A program made the position numbers and the translations under genes. The notes below the pieces were generated by a model, which saw only the letters and a program-made list of their open reading frames with translations, searched no databases and was not told the DNA's origin. A stretch of 64,000 bases of DNA from Yponomeuta sedellus (taxonomy: Eukaryota; Arthropoda; Insecta; Lepidoptera; Yponomeutidae), in the NCBI GenBank assembly GCA_934045075.1, contig OW203738.1, positions 5,757,487 through 5,821,486 of the forward strand, read 5' to 3'. Below are positions 44,088-54,748 of this stretch, piece by piece. How positions within the stretch are numbered: position 1 is the stretch's first letter; every line of letters begins with the position of its first letter.

Positions 44088-44172
44088 CTGCCTTAGTACT
44101 TAAGTATACTATACACTGCCTTAGTACTTAAGTATACTATACCTCTATCTTAGTACTTAAGTATAGTATTAT
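44088..44172 (+). repeat. Short tandem repeat, three units of ~28 bp
   Basis: CTTAGTACTTAAGTATACTA occurs at 44092, 44119 and (…TATAGTA) 44150. Confidence 0.9.
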
Positions 44173-44327
44173 ATTATTGCTGTAATTTGTAACACATTTA
44201 AGTAATTAGAAGTATTTTAAAGATTTCTTTTTTGCACGCCCACCTGAAATATTTCTTCTCCTGTACTTCCTGCGGATTGACTGCTATAAAGAATTAATGT
44301 GTACTATACTTGATAAATAACTTTCAC

Positions 44328-44463
44328 AGTAAGGCCCGCTATTGTTTTTCAATCCTACACTAACTTGGACTTGACCCCCATGGTGGAGCATGGCCTAACC
44401 TTCCTGCGATGCAGGAAGAGACCCGAGGAAGAGAGAAGTGGGGACATAAAAGGGTCAATATCG
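44328..44463 (+). mobile_element. SINE S-C 3' third, diverged
   Basis: CAGTAAGGCCCGCTATTG to GTGGGGACATAAAAGGG with AGGAAGAGAGAAG in place of the usual CCCCAGCA. Confidence 0.8.
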
Positions 44464-44717
44464 ATACTTGACCAACGAGGAGTCAACGATAGAAATGTAA
44501 CTACCTAATGCCAGCAGTAGCCAATCTAAATTCCAGAGCTAACCGTAACATATTGACTCTAAAAGCCAATCCGATCTAAATACACCGTTCGAGCGACCAT
44601 CATTACTCAACAATAGCATAAAATCTCATGTTAAGCTACCTACATGCGTGTTCAGGCGTTAAATGACACCTAATTGCTTTAACCGTGGCAAAATAAAAGC
44701 AATACCTTCGCTTTGGG

Positions 44718-44966
44718 AACTGTAAATTTAAATGTAAATGTAACTGTAGTCGGGGCTGTAAGTAATGCAATTTGCTTAAGTCAGATGTCGCTGCCTGTAC
44801 GTAATACAGAGAATATTGTAAAGAGGTTCGAAATTTCACTGATGCCGTGAGTCGCCCATTGGCTCAATTGGTAGAGCGCTGGTACGGATAGCCAGAGGTT
44901 GCGGGTTCGAATCCCGGCATGGGTGAAATTTTTAGCCTCTAAATAGGTTTTTAAACTGTAAATTTA
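44718..44966 (+). mobile_element. SINE S-A with 13-bp TSD
   Basis: TSD AACTGTAAATTTA at 44718-44730 and 44954-44966. The element 44731-44953 includes the long 5' leader (CGGGGCTGTAAGTAATGC), A box GGCTCAATTGG and B box GGTTCGAATCC. It ends AAATAGGTTTTTA. Confidence 0.95.
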
Positions 44967-45920
44967 CAAATATAAGCAATTCCAACGAATCACACAAAAT
45001 TAAGGCTTATCCTGTGAAGCTTAAGAGTCATGTATAGTGAACAACGGAATGGCTAAGGCTGTAACTAGCAAAGTGTTTCGAGTCACACCCGTGACAGAAC
45101 CAGTGGAGTGTAAACATTGTGTTGCTTGAATGTAGAGATACTGTTCGTTTTTTTTTAGTTTTGACATCATTCCGATCAACCAGCCAGCGCGATGAAAGAG
45201 CCGACGATGTGGAAGAAAAATAAAAGGAAAAAAGCTGTTTCCAGGAAAAAACCGGCCAGTCTCCTCAATGCGACTCATTTTATGAATGAAATAGGATTTT
45301 TTTCCTACTGGACCGAGTCAAATACGTGCTTTCCTCTACCGTCTGCTGAGACGTGCATTCATTTTCGATTGCGTTCCAATTTTGAATTGATTCAACTCCT
45401 TGGTCACTATTCAACCCAAAGTCGCCCATAACCCGCACAAATTTCAGTTCAGTTTTGCGTGCAGCATTTTTCCAGTAAAGGTGTTGATAGACTATGGGTA
45501 AGTTTCTTTGAGGAGCCCCTGTAACTGCGAGCGCGATGGTAAGACGTATTGGACGTCTTTGAGCAGACCAGATGCGGTTTAAGTAACGAGATTTTATATT
45601 CTAAAGGGTGTTGCCAGGATGATTAAATTTTAAATGAGGAACGTCCTTGTAGCTTGCTCGGGTAGCGAAGTAGATGAAGAGAAGTAAAACTATACGTAGG
45701 TAGGGGTTTATTGAAGGCGTTTTTATTGGAGAGCTTTTATGTCGTATTGTAACTGGATCAATGGGCATGCATGTAAAGTTTGATGTGTTGTCGCCATCGC
45801 AGTATCTAGCTGGTATTTCTCGTAAATTCTGGAGTTCAAACTATTTCTTAATGAAGCCTGGCTATAAACTTTCCATTGAAAGAATATTTTATTTTAACAA
45901 TATTACATAAGCTCATACCT
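44967..45920. other. No feature recognised
   Basis: About 950 bp of apparently single-copy DNA. The frame at 45192-45431 (+, 79 codons) has a basic N-terminus (MWKKNKRKKAVSRKK) and no known domain. Confidence 0.45.
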
Positions 45921-46269
45921 GTGCAGTGCTACACAAGAAATAAGTCTCACGGATGTACCTGCGCAGATGACCAAATTTTGGATGTGCGGCAAGTTGATCG
46001 ACCAATCAGATAGTTTCATTTTATGGCAGGCCGCGCGCCTTTGTTGCTATTGGTTGTTTCAACGTCATCGATGCAGGTGACTATTAGTTTAGCAATATTA
46101 GCGTGAGCGAAATAGGTAGCGCTACTGCGGCAATCAATTCTGCACCTCAACCGTATCGGTTAAAGGTCATGTTGAATGTACTTATAGCTTCGGGTACTTT
46201 AGTTATACTTCTTCCTAGTCTGCGCGAACGTAGATTCCCGAATGGACTTTTATGATGTGTAGTACTGTA
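45921..46269. mobile_element. MITE-R copy 2
   Basis: Same as 3475-3818 with few differences. The right complement end is TACAGTACTACACATC. Confidence 0.8.
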
Positions 46270-46372
46270 CCCAGAAGGGTAGGCAGCGACCAGGGTTTTC
46301 TTTTTGCCACGATAAACCTCTTTCACCTCATCAATTGGTTGTTGCATGTTATTTCAATGTGAAAATATTTAA
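46270..46372 (-). pseudogene. RTE-like LINE C-terminus
   Basis: Reverse frame MQQPIDEVKEVYRGKKKTLV, then AAYPSGYS, no internal stop; 3' end displaced by MITE-R. Confidence 0.65.
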
Positions 46373-46711
46373 TTTCAAGCGCTGACTATTAACCAACTGC
46401 TTTATTAAAGGTTAATTTTGCTATCCATCTAAGCGCTACTATTACTGAATAATGCTTATATAATTTCCTGTTTTTTTTAATGTTTTATTTTGATACTGTT
46501 ATGTACCCAGAATTTTGTATCACTGACATTTGCAATTTATTCGGAACCCGATAAAACAGTAGTTATTGGTTTATTATAAGTTAACAATAATAGTTAATAC
46601 TTATTAAAAAGTAACCTGATAGACTTACTAATATACCACACACAAAATAGACAAGTAGAGCTTGATATTTGCAAGGCTCGTACATAGTCATATATTAAAC
46701 GGGCCTAACAG
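46373..46711. other. AT-rich stretch without recognised feature
   Basis: Nothing recognised. Confidence 0.5.
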
Positions 46712-46774
46712 GACCGTGAGGAATGGCGCAATAAAAAGGAGGCCTATGCCCAGCAGTGGGTTGATGTGGGCTGA
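46712..46774 (+). pseudogene. RTE-like LINE C-terminal tip
   Basis: DREEWRNKKEAYAQQWVDVG then stop, with GCCCAGCAGTGGG. Same terminal pattern as 1701-1850. Confidence 0.75.
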
Positions 46775-47454
46775 TTATAGATATATTATAGAAACGGGCC
46801 TAATCGGTGAAACGAAATTACCTTAATTCCGACGTTAACGTTGGTACCTTCAGAGATTCACTAAGGAAGGATGTATTGGCCATCCATTCCTACTGATGAA
46901 AACGTGTTAAAATTGTTATGAAGAATCGAAATCATTATTTACGTGAATTGAGTCCCAGGCAAAAGTAATGAATACCTCTTTCATACGTCGAATTAATTCC
47001 TATTCTATTTTTGAAATCGCGGAAAGAGACGGTTCACATCTAGGTAGATACCTAAGAAGAAATATTGTTACTAATATTATTTGTTGTATTAAGGATAAAA
47101 AGTTAAGTTTTAATTTTCGAACACAGCCTGTAACATCGTTCCGCAGCGCTGGCCACAAAGACGCAACGTCCGAAGATTATAAGAGAAAAAAAATAAGAAT
47201 CCCCATGGGAAGTCAATTACACGATTACTGCCCTTTACTACACGCATCTTCCTTCGCACAGTATAATAGCATTTACCACAAAGGGCTTAGCAGCTAAAAT
47301 CGAGTGGAAGCCCATGCGACTATGTGGACTGAGTACTTATGGTGGTTCATTCACTTCTGAGATTTGAATGAGTAATTCCGGATTTTTCACGCTGGCGGCT
47401 GAAACGGTAGCTTACGATGTGATTGGAGCATTTTGTAGGTAAGTGAAATCAGCT
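46775..47454. other. No gene recognised; 109-codon frame
   Basis: The frame 46968-47297 (+) has no domain or repeat match that I recognise. Low likelihood of being coding. Confidence 0.4.
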
Positions 47455-47840
47455 GTGCCACTCGTTGTGGAAACGGATTACTTTGGCTGAGATACTTAAG
47501 AGTCTACCTACAGGATTCCCATGCAAATGAAGTTTGGTTTTATTTACAAATGATATGGAGGATCGCGATGAAACTTTGCCAATACTTTTTGATGACACAA
47601 ACTGAGGTTTGATCGTACTTAATAATAACTTCCATACAACAAAATCATTTGTGCTGGTCCAAAACCAGGATACCTTGTGGAACCAGACAAGTACTCTACA
47701 AATATGGAAACATACCCAGACTGAGGCCATTTCTATTAATTTTGTACGCAGCCCCCAGTGGCATTCGAACCCAAGACCTATGTTTCAGTACTCAAGCGTG
47801 TTTACCCCTAGATTATCGAGGGAGTCAACTGACTGATAAT
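47455..47840 (-). mobile_element. SINE-like repeat with tRNA-like end (S-F related)
   Basis: 47745-47828 in reverse has a B-box-like GGTTCGAATGCC. The body holds CCCAGACTGAGGCC and AAACTTTGCCAATACT. Related words occur at 25183-25459 and 63120-63200. Confidence 0.45.
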
Positions 47841-47959
47841 TACAGAATAAAAACAAAACGACGTTGTTTTCTAAATTAAATATACTTGTGGAATTAAAGA
47901 TACTACTCGCTAGCTGTGAAGGAATATATCGTGAGCAAATCAGAGATATTCGATTTTTA

Positions 47960-48095
47960 TACTATTTTTATTTTAATGCACTAACCCGTGCTAAGGACAA
48001 TTTTAAAAACCTATTTAGAGGCTAAAAATTCCACCCATACCGGGATTCGAACCCGCGACCTCTGGCTATCCGTTTTTGGCCTCTAAATAGGTATC
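47960..48095. mobile_element. Foldback S-A element
   Basis: Reverse long-end S-A to CCTCTGGCTATCCG, then a forward tip TTTTTGGCCTCTAAATAGGT. Confidence 0.8.
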
Positions 48096-48199
48096 CAATT
48101 TTTTTTAACTTACATATGATGCGATTTTATTATATTATGATATTTATTTACAATAACTCTCGCCGGGCACTACCCGCACTACTATCCACATAACCCAAG

Positions 48200-48284
48200 G
48201 TTAACTGGAAGAAAATGCTAATTAGCTCGCCTTTGTACAAATATGCTCATTGTGCAATAAAGAATTTTCCAATCTAATACCTCA
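48200..48284 (+). mobile_element. NL-J 3' end, diverged
   Basis: AGGTTAACTGGAAGAAAATG and GTGCAATAAAGAATTTTCC. Confidence 0.6.
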
Positions 48285-48287
48285 GCT

Positions 48288-48390
48288 TTTGAAATTGCTA
48301 ACCGTGGTGGGCACTCGTGATAATTAATCCCATATTCTCTCTCTATCTGATAGAAGACCTATGCCCTGTGATGGGACTGGTGGTGCCACC
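48288..48390 (-). mobile_element. Repeat S-G copy
   Basis: CCTCAGCTTTTGAAATTGC, CCATATTCTCTCTCTATCTG, TATGCCCTGTGATGGGAC. Confidence 0.6.
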
Positions 48391-48751
48391 TAGATATTAC
48401 CTACTGTTTAGAATAGAAGTTTGATTTTGGAACGCGTTTTAGGAACGCAGCCTACTTGACAGTTGTCAGATGAGTCGGCACATTGACCTCTTGTTTTTTT
48501 ATTGGAAAACGTGTAATTTGTGTGGCAATGGGTATTTTTCCTTGTGTCAAATATAGTTGGAACCACTGTCAAACTCCGTGCACTACTCTATGGTTTTTAA
48601 GGAAACCACAGATAACAGACCGAATTGCTACAGAATTTATCTGTGAGGAAAAATGCCCATTAGATTGCCGGGCTTATATCTTTGTGTGGAGTGCGAAATA
48701 AGCTCGCGGATGAGGAGGGACGGATCCCAATGGGAACAGTTTTGTTGTTGG
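48391..48751. other. No feature recognised
   Basis: May include more of NL-K upstream, as GATGAGGAGGGACGG precedes the shared part. Confidence 0.4.
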
Positions 48752-48955
48752 GCGACGGATCGCCCAAAATAGTGGACATACAATTGGTGATAAAGCGCGG
48801 TGTCGTGAAAGTGCACTGCAGGTAGGTAGCTTTCTGGGGAAGAGCTCTTGGGACCGGAAGTGTAGGGATCCCCAAACCTCAGTGCACCCATCCTGAACGG
48901 CGCCGGCTGCCAAGTCGAGAGGCGTCGACGCGGACAGAATTTGTAAGTGTAATTT
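48752..48955 (+). mobile_element. NL-K copy
   Basis: GGCGACGGATCGCCC to GGCGTCGACGCGGACAGAAT; uninterrupted relative of 30768-31045. Probably a non-LTR 3' end; class unknown. Confidence 0.65.
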
Positions 48956-49275
48956 CTTATTAGTTTTTAAGTATTAGTATTTAAGTGGGTCCTTTACCCA
49001 ACACCTACCACGTAGGTAATACGCAACAAAATGTCCCAAGTCCGAATAAAAACGAGTGATCCAATTCGATTCGGTTTGACACGACTAATCGATTACTAAC
49101 AATTAGTTCGATTGCAATATAACGGCTTTCGAAACGATTACCTAAACGGTTAGGTTAAGCGATTGAGACAAACTTATTTTTGAGACTAAAATTTATTTCA
49201 CACCCTTTGACCTAAATAAAAAAAAACTTTGAACAGAACAGAACCACTTGGGCTGGTCCTAAACTAGTATGTAAT
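48956..49275. other. No feature recognised
   Basis: AT-rich with AATCGATT-type words. Confidence 0.5.
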
Positions 49276-49779
49276 AGTATTAGTATTACACTATTTTTAT
49301 TTTTAATGCACTAACCCGTGCTAAGGAACAAATTTAAAAACCTATTTAGAGGCTAAAAATTTCACCCATGCCGGGATTCGAACCCGCAACCTCTGGCTAT
49401 CCGTACCAGCGCTCTACCAATTGAGCCAATGGGCGACTCACGGCATCAGTGAAATTTCGAACCTCTTTACAATATTCTCTGTATTACGTACAGGCAGCGA
49501 CATCTGACTTAAGCTACTTACAGCCCCGACTACCTACTTTGCAGTTAGGTTTAACATCGGAACGATATCACTGTACCCACATGATTACACTATTTTTATT
49601 TTTAATGCACTAACCCGTGCTAAGCAACAAATTTAAAAACCTATTTAGAGGCTAAAAAATTCACCCATGCCGGGATTCGAACCCGCATGGGTGAACCCGG
49701 ATAGCCAGAGGTTGCGGGTTCGAATCCCGGCATGGGTGAAATTTTTAGCCTCTAAATAGGTTTTTTAAGTATTAGTATT
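49276..49779. mobile_element. Compound S-A insertion with one 12-bp TSD
   Basis: TSD AGTATTAGTATT at 49276-49287 and 49768-49779. The 480-bp insert holds: a full reverse S-A with long end (49288-49582), a second reverse long end (49583-49690) joined head to tail, and a forward 3' half with short end (49691-49767). There are no inner duplications at the junctions that I can see, which argues for insertion as one unit. Confidence 0.9.
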
Positions 49780-49852
49780 GACAGAAAATGCTTATGGCAT
49801 TAAGTTCGCCGCATTGTACGATTTGATGGTGCAATAAAGTATTAATAAAAAT
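49780..49852 (+). mobile_element. Non-LTR 3' tip (NL-J like)
   Basis: TGGCATTAAGTTCGCCGC and GGTGCAATAAAGTATTAAT. Confidence 0.5.
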
Positions 49853-49889
49853 AATAATATACCTAAATAGGTTTTTAAATAATATACCT
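49853..49889 (+). mobile_element. 13-bp S-A insertion with 12-bp TSD
   Basis: AATAATATACCT at 49853-49864 and 49878-49889 flank only AAATAGGTTTTTA, the last 13 nt of the S-A short 3' end. An extreme 5' truncation. Confidence 0.8.
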
Positions 49890-50021
49890 ACGCAATGCTA
49901 TAGTAACTTGGCAATGATATCACAAACGAGGAGATAGATAATAAATAAATTTATATTTCTGTAACTCTTTTATGCACACCAGTAGTTAACAGAGGTAAGG
50001 TACTTAATATCTAGTTCTGAA

Positions 50022-50095
50022 AAGTATACAATCGGCAGCCTCATCGCTGAGAGCAATCTCTTCCAGACAACCTTAAGCTGGACAGAATTGAAAGA
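50022..50095 (-). mobile_element. NL-J fragment
   Basis: ACAATCGGCAGCCTCATCGC and CTCTTCCAGACAACCTT. Confidence 0.7.
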
Positions 50096-50210
50096 AGATA
50101 AGAGATTGTAGGTGAACATTAGACAGAACACATGAACTGATTGATTTACAGGTACGAGTAAGTAAACATAGATAGAGAACACCTTTGTTTTCTTAAACCT
50201 AAGTATTTAA

Positions 50211-50450
50211 AGTTAAGGTTGTCTGAAAGAGATGGCTCTGAGCGATAAGATTGCCAGTAGTATAATATTACTAAGATTAAGGAAATTATGGTTGCATTCT
50301 TTTCTCTGGTTGTGCAATTCAATGTAGATAAATAGAGAACACTTTATCTATTGATAGATAAATAGAATATTCTTTATTGTATGCAGAAATTACAGTAACA
50401 AAAATTATATTAAAATATAGTATAACTGGCGGCCTTATAACTAAAAGTAA
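50211..50450. mobile_element. Inverted pair of NL-J 3' ends
   Basis: Forward copy from AAGGTTGTCTGAAAGAGATG to GGTTGTGCAATTCAATG; reverse copy from GAATATTCTTTATTG to GGCGGCCTTATAAC. They meet tail to tail around 50330-50360. Confidence 0.7.
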
Positions 50451-50859
50451 TCACTAAACGCTATCTATCTAATATACTACTGCGATTAGCAATACATTCA
50501 TACATAAAAACGCGATAAACCATTCGAAAATATCAACCGAGAACCTCCTCCTCATTTGAACTAAGAAATTAAACATTCGAACATACATACGTAAGCCCCA
50601 AAACACCACCTCTTCTTTCGTTCCGACCACGGGTAAAAAGTGCAGCGGACAAACGTCCGACGGAGATGCGATACAGAGCGATGCGTAACACGGTAGAAGC
50701 TCATTTCACGCTCATTGTGGAGCTGTGAAAGCAACCACGGCCCGATGGCGCGTTTTTTGTGTTAAATAATTACTTATTGAAGCGTTTATGTTCTACTGGA
50801 AGGCTTTTGAGGGGCTCTTTGGAGCGGCTATTCGTTTAACCTCTTCAGAGTCTATATTA
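50451..50859. other. No feature recognised
   Basis: Single-copy-looking; no frame of note. Confidence 0.5.
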
Positions 50860-51075
50860 CTTTTAATGCACTAACCCGTGGTAAGGCTAATGTTGAAAAC
50901 CTATTTAGAGGCCAAAAATTCCACCCATGCCAGGACTCGAACCCGCGACCTCTGGCTAACCGTGCCAGCGCTCTCCCAACTGAGCTAATGAGCCCTACGC
51001 GGCATCATTGGAATTTCGATGTAGCGTAGCGACGTAGCGACATCTGGCTGAAGTAATTTGCATCACTTGCTTAAG
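50860..51075 (-). mobile_element. SINE S-A, long 3' end
   Basis: TTAATGCACTAACCCGTGG, ACCTATTTAGAGGCC, tRNA-like part, then leader with a deletion and ATGTAGCGTAGCGACGTAGC expansion. Confidence 0.85.
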
Positions 51076-51179
51076 AGTCATTCACAAAGAGCTAATTCCA
51101 CGCAGATGTAGTTTGTTTTTTTTACAATGAAACTTTGCCAATGCGTTTGGAGTATACAGATTTAGGTTTTAACTGTGCA

Positions 51180-51256
51180 CCTTTTTTTGTAGCCTATAAA
51201 CGTCCCATTGGAGGGCACAGGGCTTCTCTCAGAAAGAGAGAGTATGGGCTTAATAA
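51180..51256 (+). mobile_element. Repeat S-G copy
   Basis: AGCCTATAAACGTCCCATTG, GGCTTCTCTCAGAAAGAGAG and GTATGGGCTTAAT. Confidence 0.65.
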
Positions 51257-51272
51257 AGGATGAATAAAGATG

Positions 51273-51455
51273 GCTTAAGCCAGATTTTCACGGTCTTAGG
51301 GCGCTCGGTCCGAGTGCGCCATCCGAGTAAACTAATGCTTCTGATTGGCTATTTTGGTGTCGTCACGAAAAACCGTCCAATCGTAGGCATTAGTTTACTC
51401 GGATGGCGCACTCGGTCCGAGCGTACTAAGACCGTGAAAACCTAGCTTAAGCCAG
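51273..51455. mobile_element. Palindromic MITE with 11-bp TSD
   Basis: TSD GCTTAAGCCAG at 51273-51283 and 51445-51455. The 161-bp insert has ~55-bp arms (ATTTTCACGGTCTTAG, GCGCTCGGTCCGAGTGCGCC, ATCCGAGTAAACTAATGC). A TSD of 9-11 bp would suit a Mutator-like origin (inference). Confidence 0.85.
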
Positions 51456-51857
51456 TTTCGTAAAACTACAATTCATAGTTTTGTCAATCAATAAAATCAA
51501 TCAAATTTATTGGCAACCAAGTCTAACAGTTGATGTTCACTTCGTATGACACTTTGATATATTTCAAAGTGGATCCCGTAGATTTACAGGTAAGAAGAAT
51601 CGGCTACGCGATGTGCTTCGAATTGTCATGATGAACTGCAAATTGTAGTTTTATGAAGCAGGCCCCTGAGTTAGTTTTTATTATCCCCGTAGGCGTAGTC
51701 GAACTCGATATCTGTCAATACGATATTCCCGATAGTAAGGATTGTCCCTATTGTCGTAGTGAACTACAAATTGTCGTTTTATGAAATATGCCCCTGATTT
51801 CGCTGTGCTAGATGACACAGATCCTGTTGTAGGAATTGTAGCAATTAACACCCGATA

Positions 51858-52020
51858 CTTCACTGATGCCTGTGAGTCGCCCATTAGCTCAGTTGGAAGT
51901 GCGCTGGCACGGGTAGCTAGAGGTTGCGGGTTCGAATCCCAGCATGGGTGTAATTTCTAGCCTCTAAACAGGTTTTTTAAAATTATCCCTAGCACGGGTT
52001 TGTGCATTAAAAAAGAATAT
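51858..52020 (+). mobile_element. SINE S-A inside the tandem array
   Basis: CACTGATGCCTGTGAGTCG, A box TAGCTCAGTTGG, B box GGTTCGAATCC, long 3' end with AAAAAAGAATATA tail. Confidence 0.9.
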
Positions 52021-52683
52021 ACTCGATATCTGTCAGACGATATTTCTGATCTAAGTTGAACTACTCCCACTGTCGTAATGAACTACGATTTGTTGTTTTA
52101 TGAAATATGCCCCTGATTTCGCTGTGCTGGATGACACAGAACCTGTTGTAATGGTAGCATTTAACACTCAATATTTATTTATCAATACAATATTTCTGAT
52201 CTAAGTTAGGATTGTCGCCATTGTCATAGTGAACTACAATTGTGGTTTTATGAAACATTCTCCTGATTTCGCCGCGCTAGTTGACACAGATCCTGGTGTA
52301 GTTACACCAATTAACACTCGAGCCGCAAGTGTTGGTGCTCGACATGTCTAAACATATCGACAGATATCTATCAATACGATATTTAATTTCAATACGACAT
52401 CTCCGATCTAAGTTAGGATTGTCGTCATTGTCATAGTGAACAACGAATTGTCGTTTAATGCAGCATGCCCCTGATTTTACCGTGCTAGATGATACAAATC
52501 CTGTTGTAATTGTAGCAATTAGCACCCGATATCTGTCAAGACGATATTTCCGATCTAAGTTAGGATTGTCCCCATTGTCGTAGTGAACTACGAATTGTCG
52601 TTTTATGAAATATGCCCCTGATTTTGCCGTGCTAGATGACACAGATCCTTTTGTAATGGTAGGAATTAACACCCAATATCTAT

Positions 52684-52874
52684 TATATTATTTTTAATGC
52701 ACTAACCCGTACTAAGGACAATTTTAAAAACGGTACGTAATACAGAGAGTATTGTAAAGTGGCTCGAAATTTCACTGATGCCGGTGAGTCGCCCATTAGC
52801 TCAGTTGGAAGAGTTGGATTCGCGGGTTCGAATCCCGACATGGGTGGAATTTTTAGCCTCTAAATAGGTTTTTA
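52684..52874 (+). mobile_element. SINE S-A with inverted leader inside the tandem array
   Basis: Reverse long 3' end (TTTTTAATGCACTAACCCG) fused to forward S-A with a deletion between the A and B boxes (GTTGGAAGAGTTGGATTCGC), short 3' end. Confidence 0.85.
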
Positions 52875-53164
52875 AAACCTAAAATCTATCAATATACGAT
52901 TTTTGACCTATGTTAAGATTGTCCCCATTGTCATAGTGAACTACGAATTGTGGTTTTATGAAACATGCCCCTGATTTCGCTGTGCTAGTTGACACAGATC
53001 CTGTTGTAATTGTAGCAATTAACACTCGAGCCGCAAGTGTTGGTGCCCGACGTGTCTAAACATATCGACAGATATCTGTCAATACGATATTCGAGCACAG
53101 TAAATCTGCTACATATTAGCTAGCTTAAGGCTCTACGAGGCCAATGGAATAAAGATCATGATTT

Positions 53165-53370
53165 AGTATTTTCTAAGGTTAACACGAGCAGTAGACATAA
53201 TTAAAACTGTTTTTATACGGATTTATGCTCGTTTATTACATAAACGTTGGAAAATTGTAAAAAATGTAATAAACGAGCATAAATCCATATAAAAACAGTT
53301 TTAATTAGATCATGATTTGTTTCATAATAGATACAAGTATTTTTTTTTTCAAAAAGTGAACAGCTTAAAT
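53165..53370. mobile_element. Repeat M copy 2 with long hairpin
   Basis: AATTAAAACTGTTTTTATAC plus GGATTTATGCTCGTTTATTA (53203-53239) pair with 53263-53305. Compared with copy 1 at 26500-26745 the orientation is reversed and the GGCACC core is deleted, which makes the hairpin nearly perfect. Confidence 0.75.
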
Positions 53371-53376
53371 CTTAAC

Positions 53377-53467
53377 AACTGTGACAATGGATAGCCAGAG
53401 GTTGCGGGTTCGAATCCCGGCATGGGTGAAATTTTTAGCCTCTAAATAGGTTTTTAAACTGTGACAA
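53377..53467 (+). mobile_element. 5'-truncated S-A with 11-bp TSD
   Basis: AACTGTGACAA at 53377-53387 and 53457-53467; insert 69 bp from TGGATAGCCAGAGG to AAATAGGTTTTTA. Confidence 0.9.
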
Positions 53468-53627
53468 CTTTAGAATTCACGGCTGAGAACCTAGGACTAT
53501 AATCGATTTCCGCTATAAACGTTCGTCTTTTGGCTAAACTGCTTTAAAGATTCTTGGACTTAAGTTCTTGTCAGTAGGTTATAAAAAGAACTACTATATT
53601 TAATAATATTTATCATTATTATATTCT

Positions 53628-53756
53628 TTTTATAGCACTAACCCTTGCCAAGGACAATTTTAAAAACCTATTTAGAGGCAAAAAATCCAACCGTCCCGGC
53701 ATGGGTGGTATTTTTAACATCTAAATAGGTTTTTAAAATTGTCCTTAGCACGGGTT
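53628..53756. mobile_element. Foldback S-A, left part of an S-A composite
   Basis: Reverse long end (CACTAACCCTTGCCAAGG, ACCTATTTAGAGGC) fused to forward CCCGGCATGGGTGG ... AATAGGTTTTTAAAATTGTCC. Confidence 0.85.
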
Positions 53757-54025
53757 CTTCTTCTTCAGGCTTTATTAGTCCTCTGCTGGACATAGCCTTC
53801 CCCTAATGAGCGCCATAGCGCAAGGTTTTCCCATCATTGGGAGGTGATGCCCATAATCCCCACGCTGAGCATGCGGGTTGGGGATCGCAGTTTGGTGGAA
53901 TTGTACTGCAGGGAGCGCTGCTGCCCACCCCCCGGTTCGTGTCCCTTTGTCGCCTTTTACGACACCCGTGGGAAGAATTTGGGTTGGTGCTTATCTCTAG
54001 GCCAACGCCACACAACGTGACGCCA
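53757..54025 (-). mobile_element. SINE S-B inserted in S-A, 13-bp TSD
   Basis: Duplicated CTTAGCACGGGTT at 53744-53756 and 54026-54038. The tail complement CTTCTTCAGGC lies at the left. Confidence 0.95.
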
Positions 54026-54376
54026 CTTAGCACGGGTTAGTGCATTGAAAAAAAAAGAATATAATCATATGGGTACAGAAATATCATTCCGATGTAAAAA
54101 ACCAACTGCAAATCCAAGTCAACTCGGGGCTGCAAGTGATGTAAATTACTTCAGCGAGATGTCGCTGCCTGTACGTAATACAGATAATATTTTAAAGAGG
54201 TTCCAAATTTCACTGATGCCGGTGAGTCGCCCATTAGCTCAGTTAAAAAGAGCGCTGGCACGGATAGCCATAGGTCGCGGGTTCGTATCCCGGCGTGGGT
54301 GGAATTTTTAGCCTCTAAATAGGTTTTTAAAATTTTCCTTAGCACGGGTTAGTGCATTAAAAAAAGAATATAATTA
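54026..54376 (+). mobile_element. S-A unit in tandem with the preceding S-A tail
   Basis: After the tail ...GTTAGTGCATTG and an A-run, a full S-A begins (ATGGGTACAGAAATATCATT), with A box TAGCTCAGTTAAA (mutated) and B box GGTTCGTATCC, and ends in the same long tail, GTGCATTAAAAAAAGAATAT. Confidence 0.85.
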
Positions 54377-54562
54377 CATATTACCTAATAAATAATCGCG
54401 GTTAGACCCATTTGATATATAACTAAATTTGATGTAAATTGCACAGGCTATTAACCTACATAATTAACAAGTAGTGTCAACTATACAGTGTGCCTCGTAC
54501 TGTCACTCGGACGAGAAATCAGTTGATGACATAGGTTAACGATCAGTTCGAAAAACTGTTGT

Positions 54563-54647
54563 CGTTGTCGTCGTCGTCAGGCTATACTATAGTCCACTGC
54601 TGGACATAGCCCTCCCCCAAAGAGCGCCACGTTGTGCTATCATAGAA
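54563..54647 (-). mobile_element. SINE S-B 3' fragment
   Basis: (GTC)n then AGGCTATACTATAGTCCACT to GTTGTGCTATCATAG. Confidence 0.8.
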
Positions 54648-54748
54648 AAACGGTCGGCTGAATGGTAATAACTGAGGACAATTAAAATGGATTTTGTAAG
54701 AGTGACGCCTATCCTGTAATGGAATTTTCATTAGTTTTATGAATCTTC

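Larger units (their letters stand above)
51701..53095 (+). repeat. Tandem array of six ~145-bp monomers
   Basis: Monomer starts near 51707, 52025, 52170, 52363, 52528 and 52675, the last ending near 53071. Shared words are GATCTAAGTTAGGATTGTC, TAGTGAACTACGAATTGTCG and ATGCCCCTGATTTCGC. The fourth and last units carry an extra ~48 bp (CTCGAGCCGCAAGTGTTGG). Two S-A copies interrupt it. 51616-51670 is a diverged half-unit outside the array. Confidence 0.9.
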
